Below are positions 9,400-18,350 of a DNA stretch of 23,546 nucleotides, piece after piece. Where the stretch lies: positions 2,582,173 through 2,605,718 of the forward strand of contig BFEA01000167.1 of NCBI GenBank assembly GCA_003427395.1, read 5' to 3'. Position numbers and translations under genes: made by a program. Below the pieces are notes generated by a model that was given only the letters and a program-made list of their open reading frames with translations, did not search any database and was not told where the DNA came from. Position 1 is the first letter of the stretch; every line of letters begins with the position of its first letter. The DNA comes from Chara braunii. Taxonomy: Eukaryota; Streptophyta; Charophyceae; Charales; Characeae.

Positions 9400-9925
9400 T
9401 ATTATGGAGTAAATCAACCAAGCCCAACCTTTCTTGTTCTTGCTCTTTCTCTCCTATCCTCTACTTCGTGTAACTGGCGTTGTAGCTTTGCATGAAGAGC
9501 ACCCGTTTGTTGGATCTCATAATCCTCATCTAACATGGGTTGTTGTTAGCTGACCTGTAAGCCAGCAGGCTGACTAACGTAAGGCTGCGTCATACCTGAA
9601 CTGGCACCTGGGAAGTGGTATGAGATGAGGCTTGTGACATTGCAGATGCAGTAGCCATGGCTGCCTCCGCTACGGCCCTAGCGTCTGCTACTAACGCCGC
9701 TGCTAATGATTGTTCTGCGTTGGCTGCTGCTAATGACCGTTCTGCATTGGCTGCTGCTTCCCTTGCCCTCTACAAGGTTTTGCTCTCTTTGGCTTCTCTT
9801 TGCAGTTTCCTTTCCTCTCTTAGCTCTAACACCAAGAAAGTGGTCGGCCGACTGAGTGCAAGTCTACAGGTAAGCCTCATATCGCCTTGGACTAGTCCCT
9901 CAACCTCGCTATCATCTCCACTCAT
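9400..9925 (-). pseudogene. Gag N-terminal coiled-coil region
   Basis: From an ATG at 9925 the minus strand reads M-S-G-D-D-S-E-V-E, then L-R-E-E-R-K-L-Q-R-E-A-K-E, then after a TAG at 9772-9770 an Ala/Glu-rich helix with two similar A-A-A-N-A-E-(R/Q)-S-L-A repeats. A Gln/Pro patch and Q-R-Q-L-H-E-V-E-D-R-R-E-R-A-R-T-R-K follow after a frameshift. Alanine-rich coiled coils of this type are frequent at the N-terminus of Gypsy gag. Orientation and position fit the element downstream. A domesticated gag or an unrelated Ala-rich protein cannot be ruled out from sequence alone. Confidence 0.5.
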
Positions 9926-11020
9926 GGGCTACGTGTGGCATGCAATCTGCAGATGCTGCACTAATGTCCTCGTTGGGACCTACCACAGTGTGGCATCCAA
10001 CGGACTCCTCAAATAAAATAATTATTCGGTCCAGCTATGTCAGAAAGTAGTCAAGCGGTAACAACACATAAGCTCAGACCCGTACAAATGATTCTACTCC
10101 TATTTTTACTAGTCTAAAACAAATTGCAATGCAGCAAAGAACAAATTACAACTCTATCTGCAGCAGCCTGTCGGTTGTCAACGAATAACTAATCAAGAAT
10201 ACAAATAAAATCATTTGCTGGAATGCAAGAAGCAAAATGAAAATATACAATAACTAACAATCTAGCAGTTACTGGAATCTTCCTTCCCCCTCAATCCTTC
10301 TTGAGTTGTCACTTTGTGTCGACGTCCAAAAAACTCTGGTTGAGTGGCATGTCTAAAGGTGTGCTGCCCGCCCACCGTTGTGCCCCAGGTCAAAGCAAAA
10401 CTGAGCAGCCCCGTCCACTCTATTTTTTTACTCGTGTACAACACGAGTCGTGTATCCCCGGTCAAGTCTCTCTATAGACGGTACTCGTCCCTCCCTCATA
10501 GGGTTGGCCTGCCCGACATGACGTCTGCAGCACAACAAAGCAGACCAAAGGACTCGGCAACAAAGCATGTGTGCTCTACTCTCAGTGGGTTGGCATCGTG
10601 ACCATGACCCAAGTGCTTCGTCCAGGGCCCTTCAGCGGCAACGCCCGTCTCCCACCATCATGCTTCCCAAGAATAATGTTGATTCTCAAGGTTGAGCGCT
10701 CACGATACCTCACAATGAGAGGCCTCTTAAGACAAAACTCACTATCTCACGGTAAGAAGTGACAAAGAGTGTAGATAAGGTAAGAAGCAACGTACCTCAT
10801 AATGCTGCCCCCAACCACAGATTTCTCACCAGTACTTGACATGCACTTATGATGACCGGTCGATGCCTCGCCACAACCCACATTACAATGCAGTTCCGCC
10901 TCGGCTTAAATGCCACGTTGTCGAGCGCATCGGTCCCCAAGGGGGACCCTCCTGACCGCGTCACACAGGATTCATGCAGGACTTTCTAACCGCGGTGCAA
11001 TGAAGCTTTTGTCGCCGCTC
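9926..11020. other. Unassigned, no recognisable gene
   Basis: The 5' LTR of the Gypsy element would be expected here, but I found no sequence shared with the 3' side (3092-3817) and no convincing tRNA primer-binding site. 10016-10300 is AT-rich and the rest is mixed. A short palindrome cgtgtacaacacg lies at about 10433-10445. Confidence 0.45.
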
Positions 11021-11087
11021 CGGCTGAGTGCGCCAGCCATACCTCTCGCGAACCCCTACGACAAAATAGGGCCACGCGAGGTACAAC
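11021..11087 (+). repeat. Left arm of a 67-bp inverted repeat
   Basis: The arm pairs with 11552-11618 on the opposite strand, 61 of 67 bases, with no gaps. It contains gagtgcgccagccatacc and gggccacgcgaggtacaac. Confidence 0.9.
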
Positions 11088-11551
11088 ATAGTACGCCATC
11101 GTTGCGACTGCTTGCATATTCATGCATTGCTAGTCGATATGAAAACGCCTTGCGTTCACACGGTTTTATCTTAAGTCTCGTGCACGACGCCTAACCGATT
11201 TTCATGTCAAAAAGTTATGGGTTGGATACTAACGAGACTAGGAGTGTTTTGTTTTGTGTGAGTAATCAGACTTTTTTGCTTTAGCGTGGTGTAACACGTG
11301 GTAAGAAGGATGCGTCCTAGTCGACCGACGACGAGTCGCGCTTGGGACTCCAACCCCCCCAATGTGTCGGTTCGCATACGGGCCCGATAGAGTCGTGGGA
11401 CCGTGCGTACCCCCTATGCTACAGCGTACGAGAAAACGCCCTCGACTGGGTTACCTTTGCGATTGCAACTGATTAGCTTCCGCACATGGTTTGGTAACTT
11501 GGCGGGGATACGCCCGTTCAAGGGTGGTGACAACCCCTTGGGCGGAGGTAA
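11088..11551. other. Spacer of the inverted repeat
   Basis: No coding motifs. It includes gtgtcggttcgcatac near 11364, which with 12631-12640 could form the ends of another element, and a weak hairpin cgcccgttcaaggg/ccccttgggcg at about 11512-11544. Confidence 0.4.
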
Positions 11552-11618
11552 GTTGTACCTCGCGTGGCCCTATCCTGTCGTAGGGGTTATCGAGAGGTAT
11601 GGCTGGCGCACTCGACCG
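11552..11618 (-). repeat. Right arm of the 67-bp inverted repeat
   Basis: Reverse complement of 11021-11087 with six mismatches in three dinucleotide clusters. The 464-bp spacer (11088-11551) shows no gene. Just outside the right arm sits a small hairpin made from aatacccttacaagggtatt (about 11638-11658). Confidence 0.9.
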
Positions 11619-12415
11619 AAGGCACCGCTGTCGGACAAAATACCCTTACAAGGGTATTTGGCCAGGCTTTTGCATTCGACACGGTGACGGCATCGGCTAC
11701 CATGATGGAGCCAGTCAGGAAGGAAAGGATGTGCACGCTTGAGCATGACGTGCGACACGAACTCCTCGGCCGATGAGGCCGGGGTGAATCGGTGAGAAAA
11801 TTTCGAAAGTATGAGCGTGCGTTATTATGACACGCGCTGTGATGATTAGGATCGGTAGTAATATCCCTCGACAACAAAGGTCGTGGGGTCAGGTGGGTTA
11901 ATGATGTGTCTGGTAGGTCTACGACACGCACTGAGACTTGGTCTAGTGCCTGTCTATCTTCCGGTACCAGGTGTTCTAAAAATTTCGGTCTTTGTCTTCC
12001 CCTACTCGGCCTCCGGGTCAAGTACCGCCGCGTCTACCTCGATATGGTGAGGTACCGACCCACGACCCACCCGCTATTTGAATGTTGTCCGTCGCACTTA
12101 AGATGTAGCGGACCTTTTTCTCGCCGCTTGAGTGTTTTCCGCCGCAACCTTTGAATGTCGCGGCCATAGCTAGCCACCGACATGCCCGACGCTAGAATGT
12201 TTCCCCGCCGCGACCCTCAAAAGGGCGCGACCACAGCTAAGTACCGGCCTTCAGGTCTAACGGCCCACCAAGTGCCCTTGGGGGCGCGCGCATACTCAAG
12301 CCGACAAGCTTACGGACGGGCGCACTGACTGGCAAGCGTGCACAAGCTCGCAGACTAAGAAGGTCAGACCAACTGCGTCTACTTATAGGGAGGCGGCTCT
12401 CTACCATATCGTGGT
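11619..12415. other. Unassigned GC-rich stretch with a diverged 66-bp tandem duplication
   Basis: No gene recognised. Two related segments follow each other at about 12120-12185 and 12186-12250. They share tgttt(t/c)cc(c)gccgc, then gcg(a/g)cca(c/t)agcta. A GC-rich palindromic run cggccgatgaggccgg lies at about 11768-11782. Confidence 0.4.
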
Positions 12416-12502
12416 AAGAGCTAGCCCAATAGATAGAGGAATGGACTGATAAGCAAAGGACACCGGGATCGAATCCGACCTGCTTCCGAGCTAGCTCTTT
12501 TT
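12416..12502 (+). ncRNA. tRNA-like Pol III unit (degenerate tRNA-Ile or SINE head)
   Basis: A perfect 9-bp closing stem is formed by aagagctag (12416-12424) and ctagctctt (12491-12499). Inside are an A-box-like tagcccaatag (12422-12432), a loop ctgataa matching the tRNA-Ile(GAU) anticodon loop (near 12447-12453), and a B-box-like ggatcgaatcc (12466-12476). A T5 run (12498-12502), a typical Pol III terminator, follows. The anticodon and T stems pair poorly, so it is not a standard functional tRNA. A tRNA-derived SINE head or tRNA pseudogene fits best. Confidence 0.5.
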
Positions 12503-12537
12503 GCTAGCTACAAAGGGGCGGGGCCTGTTTTTTTTCA

Positions 12538-12567
12538 CCCGCCCTCAGACGGGCGGGATTCAAACTC
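12538..12567 (-). other. Hairpin next to a second B-box-like motif
   Basis: cccgccc (12538-12544) and gggcggg (12551-12557) form a perfect 7-bp stem. On the minus strand the adjoining gagtttgaatccc (12567-12555) resembles a tRNA B box. No matching A box was identified, so this may be a remnant of a SINE on the opposite strand. Confidence 0.3.
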
Positions 12568-12639
12568 ACAACCTTACATATAGGAGTTAGTAAGGTTAGT
12601 AAGTTAGTTGGAACCGAATGTCGTGGGGCTCCGACACTT

Positions 12640-13360
12640 GGCGAAATAAGAGGAGGTTGTAGGTTGAATCTCGTTAGATTGTTATTTCAGTTTCTTTATT
12701 TTTTATTTTAACATTTTTATTATTTTTCCTTTTACTCTTTTCTTTTGTTTCCCTCAATGGCCTGCTTGCCCCGAGGTGCCCAAATGAATCGCGCCCCGAT
12801 ACTGGGGCAGATTCACCTAGTAAAGGGGCCGCCCGATTGCGGCCGATAGAATTCCGTCGCACGGCAGGGCAATACGGGAGCAGCGGTACAGCGGGACGCA
12901 GACAAAGAAGGGACGGGAAGGAGTACGTGCAAGCAGCACAAAGGTGAGCGGCGGTCGCAACCGGAGTAGGAAGCACCCGGCGAGAAAAGAGAAGGCAAAA
13001 GGAGGAAGAGGGAGAGAAGGAGGTGAGAGGAAGAGAAGGAGAAGAAGAAAAGGAGAAGGAGAAACGGGCAACTCACCGGGCATTGCAGCCGGCAGCAAGG
13101 AAAGATCGACGGAGGAAACAAGCAGGAAGAAGAAGAAGAAGAAGGAGGAGGAGGAGAAATGAAAAGGGGGTGAAGAGGAAGGAGAAAGCGAAGGGGGATA
13201 CTTACCTGGCGACGGAAGACGTCGACAGACGGGCTGACGACAACTGCAGGCTGACGGCGACGACGGGCTGACGACGACGGCGGCTCGACGACGACGTGGA
13301 GCGGGAACGAGAACAGGTAAGCCAATCATACGGCTTACCGCGGGATACATCGATAGGAAT
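12640..13360. other. Low-complexity purine-rich and GAC-rich DNA
   Basis: Purine-rich (GA/GGA) sequence fills about 12965-13200. A GACGAC/GGCTGACGACG minisatellite-like stretch lies at about 13220-13300. Long open frames on both strands here come from base composition and show no domain. Confidence 0.7.
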
Positions 13361-13364
13361 AAAG

Positions 13365-13405
13365 CAAAATAAATAAAATAAATAAATAAATAAATAAAAT
13401 AAAAA
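13365..13405. repeat. (AAAT)n microsatellite
   Basis: Interrupted AAAT units over about 40 bases. Confidence 0.95.
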
Positions 13406-13448
13406 CGAACGAATCTACCGCTAAAAACGTGGATACATACACACCCTA

Positions 13449-13480
<32 letters not shown>
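13449..13480. repeat. (TG)n-(AG)n microsatellite
   Basis: About twelve TG units (13449-13471) run straight into GA units. Confidence 0.95.
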
Positions 13481-13659
13481 GGAGACTATAAGTCTCCAAC
13501 CTCGGCCAACAGCTAAGTCTCCTCGCCACACGCTACTTGGATCGATAGAACTAGCAAATAAAAAGTGACAGTGTATATTTCTCCGATTCAGCAGAAGATT
13601 CATTCCGATTTTGCTCGGCCTACCAATGGAATGCGTGTGCGTAAGACGTTCATGATTTG

Positions 13660-14320
13660 ACTAAAGAGAGAGAGAGAGAGTAAGAAAGAGAGATGAGAGA
13701 GAGAGAGAGAGAGAGAGAGTTCTTCTTCTTCCTCTTCTAAGTCCACATCTCCCTCACCCTCTCGCTACCTAACTTCTCGGTGCCTGCAGACTAGGAGGGA
13801 GAGTTGTGGCTCGAGACCTGACGACATTGGATCCGAACTCGACTCTAGGATTCAGACATTTGAAGAGGGACTATTTGGACTTATAATGAGACTTGGTGTT
13901 GACAATATACCCACCTTTTTCCCCTCCTCTTCGTCTGATCCCCTCGTCCTTCGTCTGATTCCCTCCTCTTCATCTATGAATGGCAAGGACTGACGCAGCG
14001 TTCCGTGAGAACGCCAGGCCCTTCACACCTTGTGAGGAGGTTGATGTATGTTTGGTCTGCGTTGCGACATTGATTGGGCTCGTCATTGGTATTCTAGCAT
14101 TCTGCTGCGCTATCTTGCAATACATACTAGAGGTCAGTCCCGGTCAAGGACAGGACCAGTATCTAAGTCTTCCCTACGCTATTCGGCTCCATTATGCACG
14201 TATGAGAATGCACAGTGTTTGTCGTGATTCTGCTCGCACCTCGTTGCACATTCAGTCCTGGTCATCGCATTGCGGATCCTTGGTTTACATCGCCATCTAG
14301 GCAGGAAAACAGAAAGGCAG
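13660..14320 (-). repeat. Tandem unit 1 of 3, SINE-like
   Basis: Contains in plus order a (GA)n tract, ttcttcttcttcctc, an anchor near ttggatccgaact, a hairpin relic near 13990-14015, and a tRNA-like head whose minus-strand A box is tagcgcagcag (14112-14102). It closes with cattgcggatccttgg and a purine tract. It aligns with units 2 and 3; the anchor attgggctcg is at 14073, 14854 and 15571. In this copy the anticodon loop and B box of the head are eroded. Confidence 0.85.
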
Positions 14321-15080
14321 GGATCGAAGATGAGGAAGAGAGGAGATGGAGAAGGAGAAATAGAGAAGGAGAAAGTGAAGAGGAGGGAGAAAGGAGGGGA
14401 GGAGAAAGATCAAAGGAAGATGGAGAAGGAGAGATGGAGAAGGAGAAAGTGAAGAGAAGGAGAGAGAAAGGAGGGGAGAGGAAAGATCGAAGGGAGATGG
14501 AAAGGAGAAAGAAATGGAGAAAGGGAAGGAGAGAGAGAAAGGGGGTAAAGTGGGAAAGAGAAAGAGAGAGAGAGAAAGGGAGTTGTGACCTGAGACTTGA
14601 CGACCTTGGATCCGGACTAGACAGGGAGATGCAGATAAGTGGAAGGGGATTATTTGGGACATACATCGCAGACTTGGTGTTGACGACATACCCATCTTCG
14701 CCTCCTCTTCGACTAACCCTCCTCTTCTCCATCTGATCCCCTCCTCGTCGTCTGTGCATGATCTGGACTGGCGCATTCTTCCCGAGTGTAGCGCCAGGTC
14801 CCTTTACACCTTGTGATGAGGGTGACATATGTTTGGTCTGCGTTGCGACGTTGATTGGGCTCGTCGTTAGTATTCTAGCATTCTGCTGTGCTGTCCTGCA
14901 CTACGTGCTAGAGGTCAGACTCGGTCAGGACCGGTCTTGTATCTAAATCTTCCCTGCGCTATTCAACACCATTTTGTACGTATCGGAGTACACATTGCGA
15001 GTTGAGATTCCACTTGCACAGCATTGTCCGTTCAGTTTCTTTTATCACATTGCAGATCCGCGGTTACTATGTACATCTCC
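14321..15080 (-). repeat. Tandem unit 2 of 3, SINE-like
   Basis: Same order of parts as unit 1, offset 781 bases. The tract 14321-14580 is nearly pure purine on the plus strand. The hairpin arms ctggcgc and tagcgccagg remain near 14766-14797. The head has cagcacagcag at 14893-14883 in place of the A box. Confidence 0.85.
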
Positions 15081-15087
15081 ATCAAAG

Positions 15088-15092
<5 letters not shown>

Positions 15093-15161
<69 letters not shown>
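15093..15161. repeat. (AG)n microsatellite
   Basis: Uninterrupted AG units over 69 bases. Confidence 0.97.
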
Positions 15162-15169
<8 letters not shown>

Positions 15170-15194
15170 GCATTACTCATATCCGGAGCAAGAA

Positions 15195-15198
<4 letters not shown>

Positions 15199-15248
<50 letters not shown>
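15199..15248. repeat. (AG)n microsatellite
   Basis: Uninterrupted AG units over 50 bases, 37 bases after the previous block. Confidence 0.97.
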
Positions 15249-15253
<5 letters not shown>

Positions 15254-15550
15254 CTTCTTCCTCCTCTCAGTCCACCATCTCCTTCTCCCCCTTTCAACAT
15301 CTGACAAGCAACGAAGGGGGAGAGGCAGAGCTTGGTGACATTGGATCCAGACTTGGCTTTGGGATTTCAGACGGGACAACGAGGGATTATTTGGGATAGG
15401 TGACAAGGACATGGTGTTGACGACATTCCCATCTCTCCCTCCCTTTCGTCTGAGCCCTTCCTCTTCGTTTGTGTATGTCCGGACCTGGCGCTATCTTCCT
15501 GTGTACAGCGCCAGGCTCCGTCACTCCTGGTGGAGGAAACGATGCTTGTT

Positions 15551-15610
15551 GGGTCTAATTTCAAATATTAATTGGGCTCGTTATGAGCACTCTAGCATTC
15601 TGCTACGCTA
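15551..15610 (-). ncRNA. tRNA(Met)-derived SINE head (degenerate)
   Basis: A-box-like, CAT-anticodon-loop-like and T-loop-like motifs occur in tRNA order and at tRNA-like spacing on the minus strand. Stems are imperfect, so it is a tRNA-derived relic and not a tRNA gene. Related heads lie at 14054-14112 and 14835-14893. Confidence 0.45.
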
Positions 15611-15805
15611 CTTGTACTGCGTGAGCGAGTTCAGTCCCGGTCAGGCCAGTCGTTGTGTCTGAATCTTTCCGGCGCTATTCAGCGCCTTCATGCGCGTATG
15701 AGAATGCACATTATGTGTCGAGATTCTACTTGCACCACGCTGTCCGTTCAGTCCTTTACATCGCATTGCGGATCCTTGGGTTACATCACTCATTTGGGCA
15801 TGATA

Positions 15806-16080
15806 ATAGAAAGGCAGAGATCGAAAGAGAGGAGAAAGGGGGAGAAAGGAGAAAGAAGAGAGAAAGAAGAGAGGAAGGAGAGAAAGAGGAGGAGGAGAAA
15901 GATCAAAGGGGAATGGGAAGGAGATAGGAGAGAGGAGATGGAGAAAGGGGAGAGAAAGGAGAAAAGGGTGATGGTGATAGGGGTGGATGATGATAGGATG
16001 GGGGTGATGATGATGACGATAGGATGTGATGGTGGTGATGATGATGATGATGATGATGATGGTGGTGATAGTAATAATGA
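15806..16080. repeat. Purine tract and (GAT)n block
   Basis: GA-rich sequence to about 15970, then GGTGAT/GATGAT units including seven GAT in a row at about 16036-16060. No coding content. Confidence 0.9.
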
Positions 16081-16440
16081 CATGAGGGCACTTACCTTGT
16101 ATTGACGATGGTCTGCATCGGCGACATTTCAAGTACTTCGGGCTGTCGCTGATGTCAACAGTTGCATTGTGTTATGGTAGTCTGTAGTAACTGTGTAGGT
16201 GTGGGCTGGGCGCTGAGTGCCAAATGTGAGTGCAAGGGAACTGGACTCTTGTGTTGAGAAGAGAGAGGACGCTCTCCACGGACATCGGTTTTTCAGTGCT
16301 ACAAACTCTGCTGGTGTATTACTGGAGCAAGGCTACTCTTTGGATACGATGTGACTGTCTAGCCTTCGATGTGATAGGTGTGATATGGGATTGTCACCTC
16401 GAAGTACATTCGGGCACCATTATTATCATTACTATTAATG

Positions 16441-16516
<76 letters not shown>

Positions 16517-16525
16517 TTATTATTT
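16441..16525. repeat. (ATT)n microsatellite
   Basis: ATT units over about 85 bases with one TTT interruption near 16505. Confidence 0.97.
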
Positions 16526-16619
16526 GGATGCCTGATGGCCTCGGATCCACGTGGCATCAATGATCTGGTGGAGAGAGGGGTTGGCAGTTGGTGCTGACGA
16601 CTGCACTCGCTGGTCGTCA

Positions 16620-16905
16620 AGTTGTCTGGTCGCTTCCATGCTATAGTTGTAGTATTAGGCTGTAGACTAGATAGGGAGCCGGGGGCCATTCAAGAATGAA
16701 AAGCTACATTGGGATTATGCTGTTAATATGGGCCGATTGAGCTTTGGACATTGACTCACGACTCTGCTGTATCAAACGAATGGTTACTTGGTCCACTGAG
16801 CTATATGCTCTCGCTTTGACTACTCGGACTTCAGTGTGATTTTGCAGTTTGGATTTTGTGCTTCGCCCACATTCGTGTTTCTTATTTGTTATTATTATTA
16901 TGTAT
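16620..16905 (-). repeat. Dispersed repeat, part alpha, copy A
   Basis: Aligns by eye with 19925-20215. Shared stretches include gctacattggg/gctgcattggg, cattgactcacgat/cattgactcacgac, tggttact and gcttcg(c/t)ccacatt. It ends at an ATT microsatellite, as does the other copy. On the minus strand it carries a tRNA-like head (16803-16746). Confidence 0.8.
16746..16803 (-). ncRNA. tRNA-like SINE head, copy A (Ile-like)
   Basis: The minus strand has tagctcagtgg (16803-16793), a textbook tRNA A box, then a cgtttgatacag segment with GAT in anticodon position, then gagtcaatgtcc (16757-16746) as a degenerate B box. Spacing between boxes is tRNA-like (35 bases). Stems are not maintained, so a tRNA-derived SINE is the likely origin. 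Confidence 0.5.
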
Positions 16906-17289
16906 GAACAGTATGGGGCAGATCAGACTGTGAGTTGGGGACGAGGCTATGAGTGTAGCACGGGAAGACACACCAGGGGCAGGAAAACATGCGACCTTGG
17001 TCGCTGCATGCTCATGCTTCAGAGAGTTGCTCATCACTCGGCTGTAGTCTAGGCTAGATAAGATCTTCCATCTGTAGCCTGGGCGCCGAGCGCCAGATAG
17101 GATATCAACTCTGGGTCTTCATTAAGGATGATGATGGGGCTATTTCAGCGTGTCGATTATGAACTCTTAGTGAGTTCTTATTTGGGGAATCTCGTGACGC
17201 AGATCTGCTTTTGGAACGGGATCACGGCTACCTGGCCTCGTGTGCATGATGCTGACTGTTTTCTGAAAGATCGCTTGCTCGCTCCTTTT

Positions 17290-17346
17290 GCATTATTATT
17301 GTCATTGTTGTCATTATTATTATTATTATTATTTATTATTGTTATT
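17290..17346. repeat. Interrupted (ATT)n microsatellite
   Basis: ATT units with GTC and GTT interruptions. Confidence 0.9.
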
Positions 17347-17589
17347 GCCTTGAGCCGTTCTGATTTCCTACTTGCACTGAGCATTACACACAGCTATGAT
17401 CAGCTCGGACGCCCGCTACCTTGATCAGTTCGGACCGCCTCGACTTGTTGATTAGGATTGCCTTCATGCTCCGCTCTGTTTGGGTTTGCATGGGCCACAC
17501 GGCTGTGACATTGTCAAAAACTGAAGGGAACTGGCCAGGCCGATATTCTGATGCACGGGGAGTAAAGGCCGAACTGAGAAAAGGCGAGC

Positions 17590-17700
17590 CGGGAAAGGTG
17601 GAGAGAGAGAAGGGAGAAGGAACAGGGAAGAGTTAAAGAGAAGAAGAAAATGAAGGTGAAGGAGGAAGAACTGAGAAGGAAGAAAAGAGGATGGGCATTG
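17590..17700. repeat. Purine-rich low-complexity stretch
   Basis: GA-rich plus strand with scattered T. No gene. Confidence 0.7.
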
Positions 17701-17753
17701 TTCGCCATCGATGCTACAGTTGAGGATCGCTACCATATTATTAAAACGATATT

Positions 17754-17800
17754 TTTATTATTATTATTATTTGTTATTACTATTATTATCATTATTATAC

Positions 17801-17831
<31 letters not shown>

Positions 17832-17860
17832 TGTTATTACTATTATTATCATTATTATAC

Positions 17861-17890
<30 letters not shown>
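17754..17890. repeat. ATT-rich array with an exact 60-bp tandem duplication
   Basis: 17761-17820 and 17821-17880 are identical over all 60 bases, including the non-ATT interruptions (ttgttattac and attatcatt). It continues ATT to 17890. Confidence 0.97.
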
Positions 17891-17892
<2 letters not shown>

Positions 17893-17994
17893 GCAGTCAT
17901 TCTTTGTCTTCTGTCCAAATGCGTCTACCCCGCTGTATTTTGCGGGCAGGCGGGATGAGAATAGCAATGCCAGGGGAGAAGAGTTCGTATAACT

Positions 17995-18350
17995 CAGAAA
18001 GGCATCGGCAGACAGACAAACGCGAATCAGACAGACAAAGACAGACATACGGATACATAGACGCACATACAGAGACAGAACGACAAGGTACGGATAAACT
18101 AAACACAAACAGTCAGTTAGAAAGACCGAGATGATCAGTCATACCCAAGCGTAAAGCCAACAGGCAAAGATCGACACAGGCAAGTAGGATGCAGTCGGAC
18201 AGGAACAAACAAACACAGATAAACGAATGGATGAGAGCAGGCTCAGACAGGAACTTGACAGACAATCAAATGTAGATACATACCTACAGATAGACAGTTA
18301 GCAAAAAGGGACACAGAGACAGAGAAAAGAGACACATACACACGGAATGA
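17995..18350. repeat. CAGA/GACA-rich low-complexity stretch
   Basis: Degenerate CAGACA and ACAGA units with ACATA interruptions. A similar stretch lies at 20480-20635. Confidence 0.8.

Larger units (their letters stand above)
3818..9925 (-). mobile_element. Decayed Ty3/Gypsy LTR retrotransposon (gag-PR-RT-RH-INT)
   Basis: On the minus strand the recognisable domains run in the Ty3/Gypsy order: gag coiled coil and Pro/Gln region, gag core, CCHC knuckle, aspartic protease, reverse transcriptase, RNase H, integrase with GPY/F-type tail. Integrase after RNase H separates it from Copia elements. The reading frame breaks by one- or two-base shifts near 8230, 6840, 6790, 6040, 5565 and 5190. In-frame stops occur at 9770, 8382, 8313, 8295, 7367, 6339, 6081 and 4034. 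The copy cannot code for a working polyprotein. No chromodomain was seen. LTRs and primer-binding site were not identified, and an AT-rich block interrupts gag. Confidence 0.9.
15081..15830 (-). repeat. Tandem unit 3 of 3, SINE-like, best-preserved tRNA(Met)-like head
   Basis: Offset 717 bases from unit 2. The minus strand carries tagcgtagcag (A box, 15610-15600), ctcataa (15587-15581), identical to the usual Met anticodon loop, and atttgaaattagaccc (B-box/T-loop region, 15566-15551). A perfect 9-bp hairpin, cctggcgct/agcgccagg, lies at 15484-15515. (AG)n blocks sit at 15093-15161 and 15199-15248. Confidence 0.85.

Noticed and set aside
9212-9427. 71-codon minus-strand frame with a Cys/Leu-rich segment
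   Set aside because: It might be a gag piece from its position, but no gag motif is visible and it runs into the AT-rich block.
3818-9925. TAG reassigned to an amino acid, explaining the many amber codons
   Set aside because: TAA and TGA stops and at least five frameshifts occur in the same element, and catalytic residues are also lost, so simple decay is enough.
10910-11194. 94-codon plus-strand open frame
   Set aside because: It overlaps the left arm of the inverted repeat and shows no motif; probably chance.
11764-11810. Hammerhead-ribozyme-like cgatgag followed later by gaaa
   Set aside because: The core lacks the invariant U of CUGAUGA and the three stems cannot be drawn.
12813-13350. 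Ser/Pro/Leu-rich and Arg/Lys-rich open frames of up to 177 codons
   Set aside because: Produced by purine-rich composition on opposite strands; no domain, signal or conserved spacing.
13980-14300. Open frame with a hydrophobic helix (L-V-C-V-A-T-L-I-G-L-V), similar to a frame at 14758-14946, looking like a small membrane protein family
   Set aside because: It lies antisense over the tRNA-like head of the tandem repeat. The likeness between the two frames comes from the repeat itself, and unit 3 does not keep the frame.
14215-14828. Open frames of 160-190 codons on both strands
   Set aside because: The charged plus-strand frame and the Ser/Pro/Leu minus-strand frames mirror the same purine tract.
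15082-15412. Long Ser-Leu and Arg-Glu repeat proteins on both strands
   Set aside because: Direct translations of (AG)n microsatellites with no codon constraint.
13660-15830. CRISPR-like array
   Set aside because: Units are over 700 bp, diverged and contain SINE-like parts; nothing like short repeats with unique spacers.
16359-16689. Poly-Asn, poly-Ile and poly-Tyr open frames (also at 17730-17992 and 18702-18923)
   Set aside because: They are translations of ATT microsatellites.
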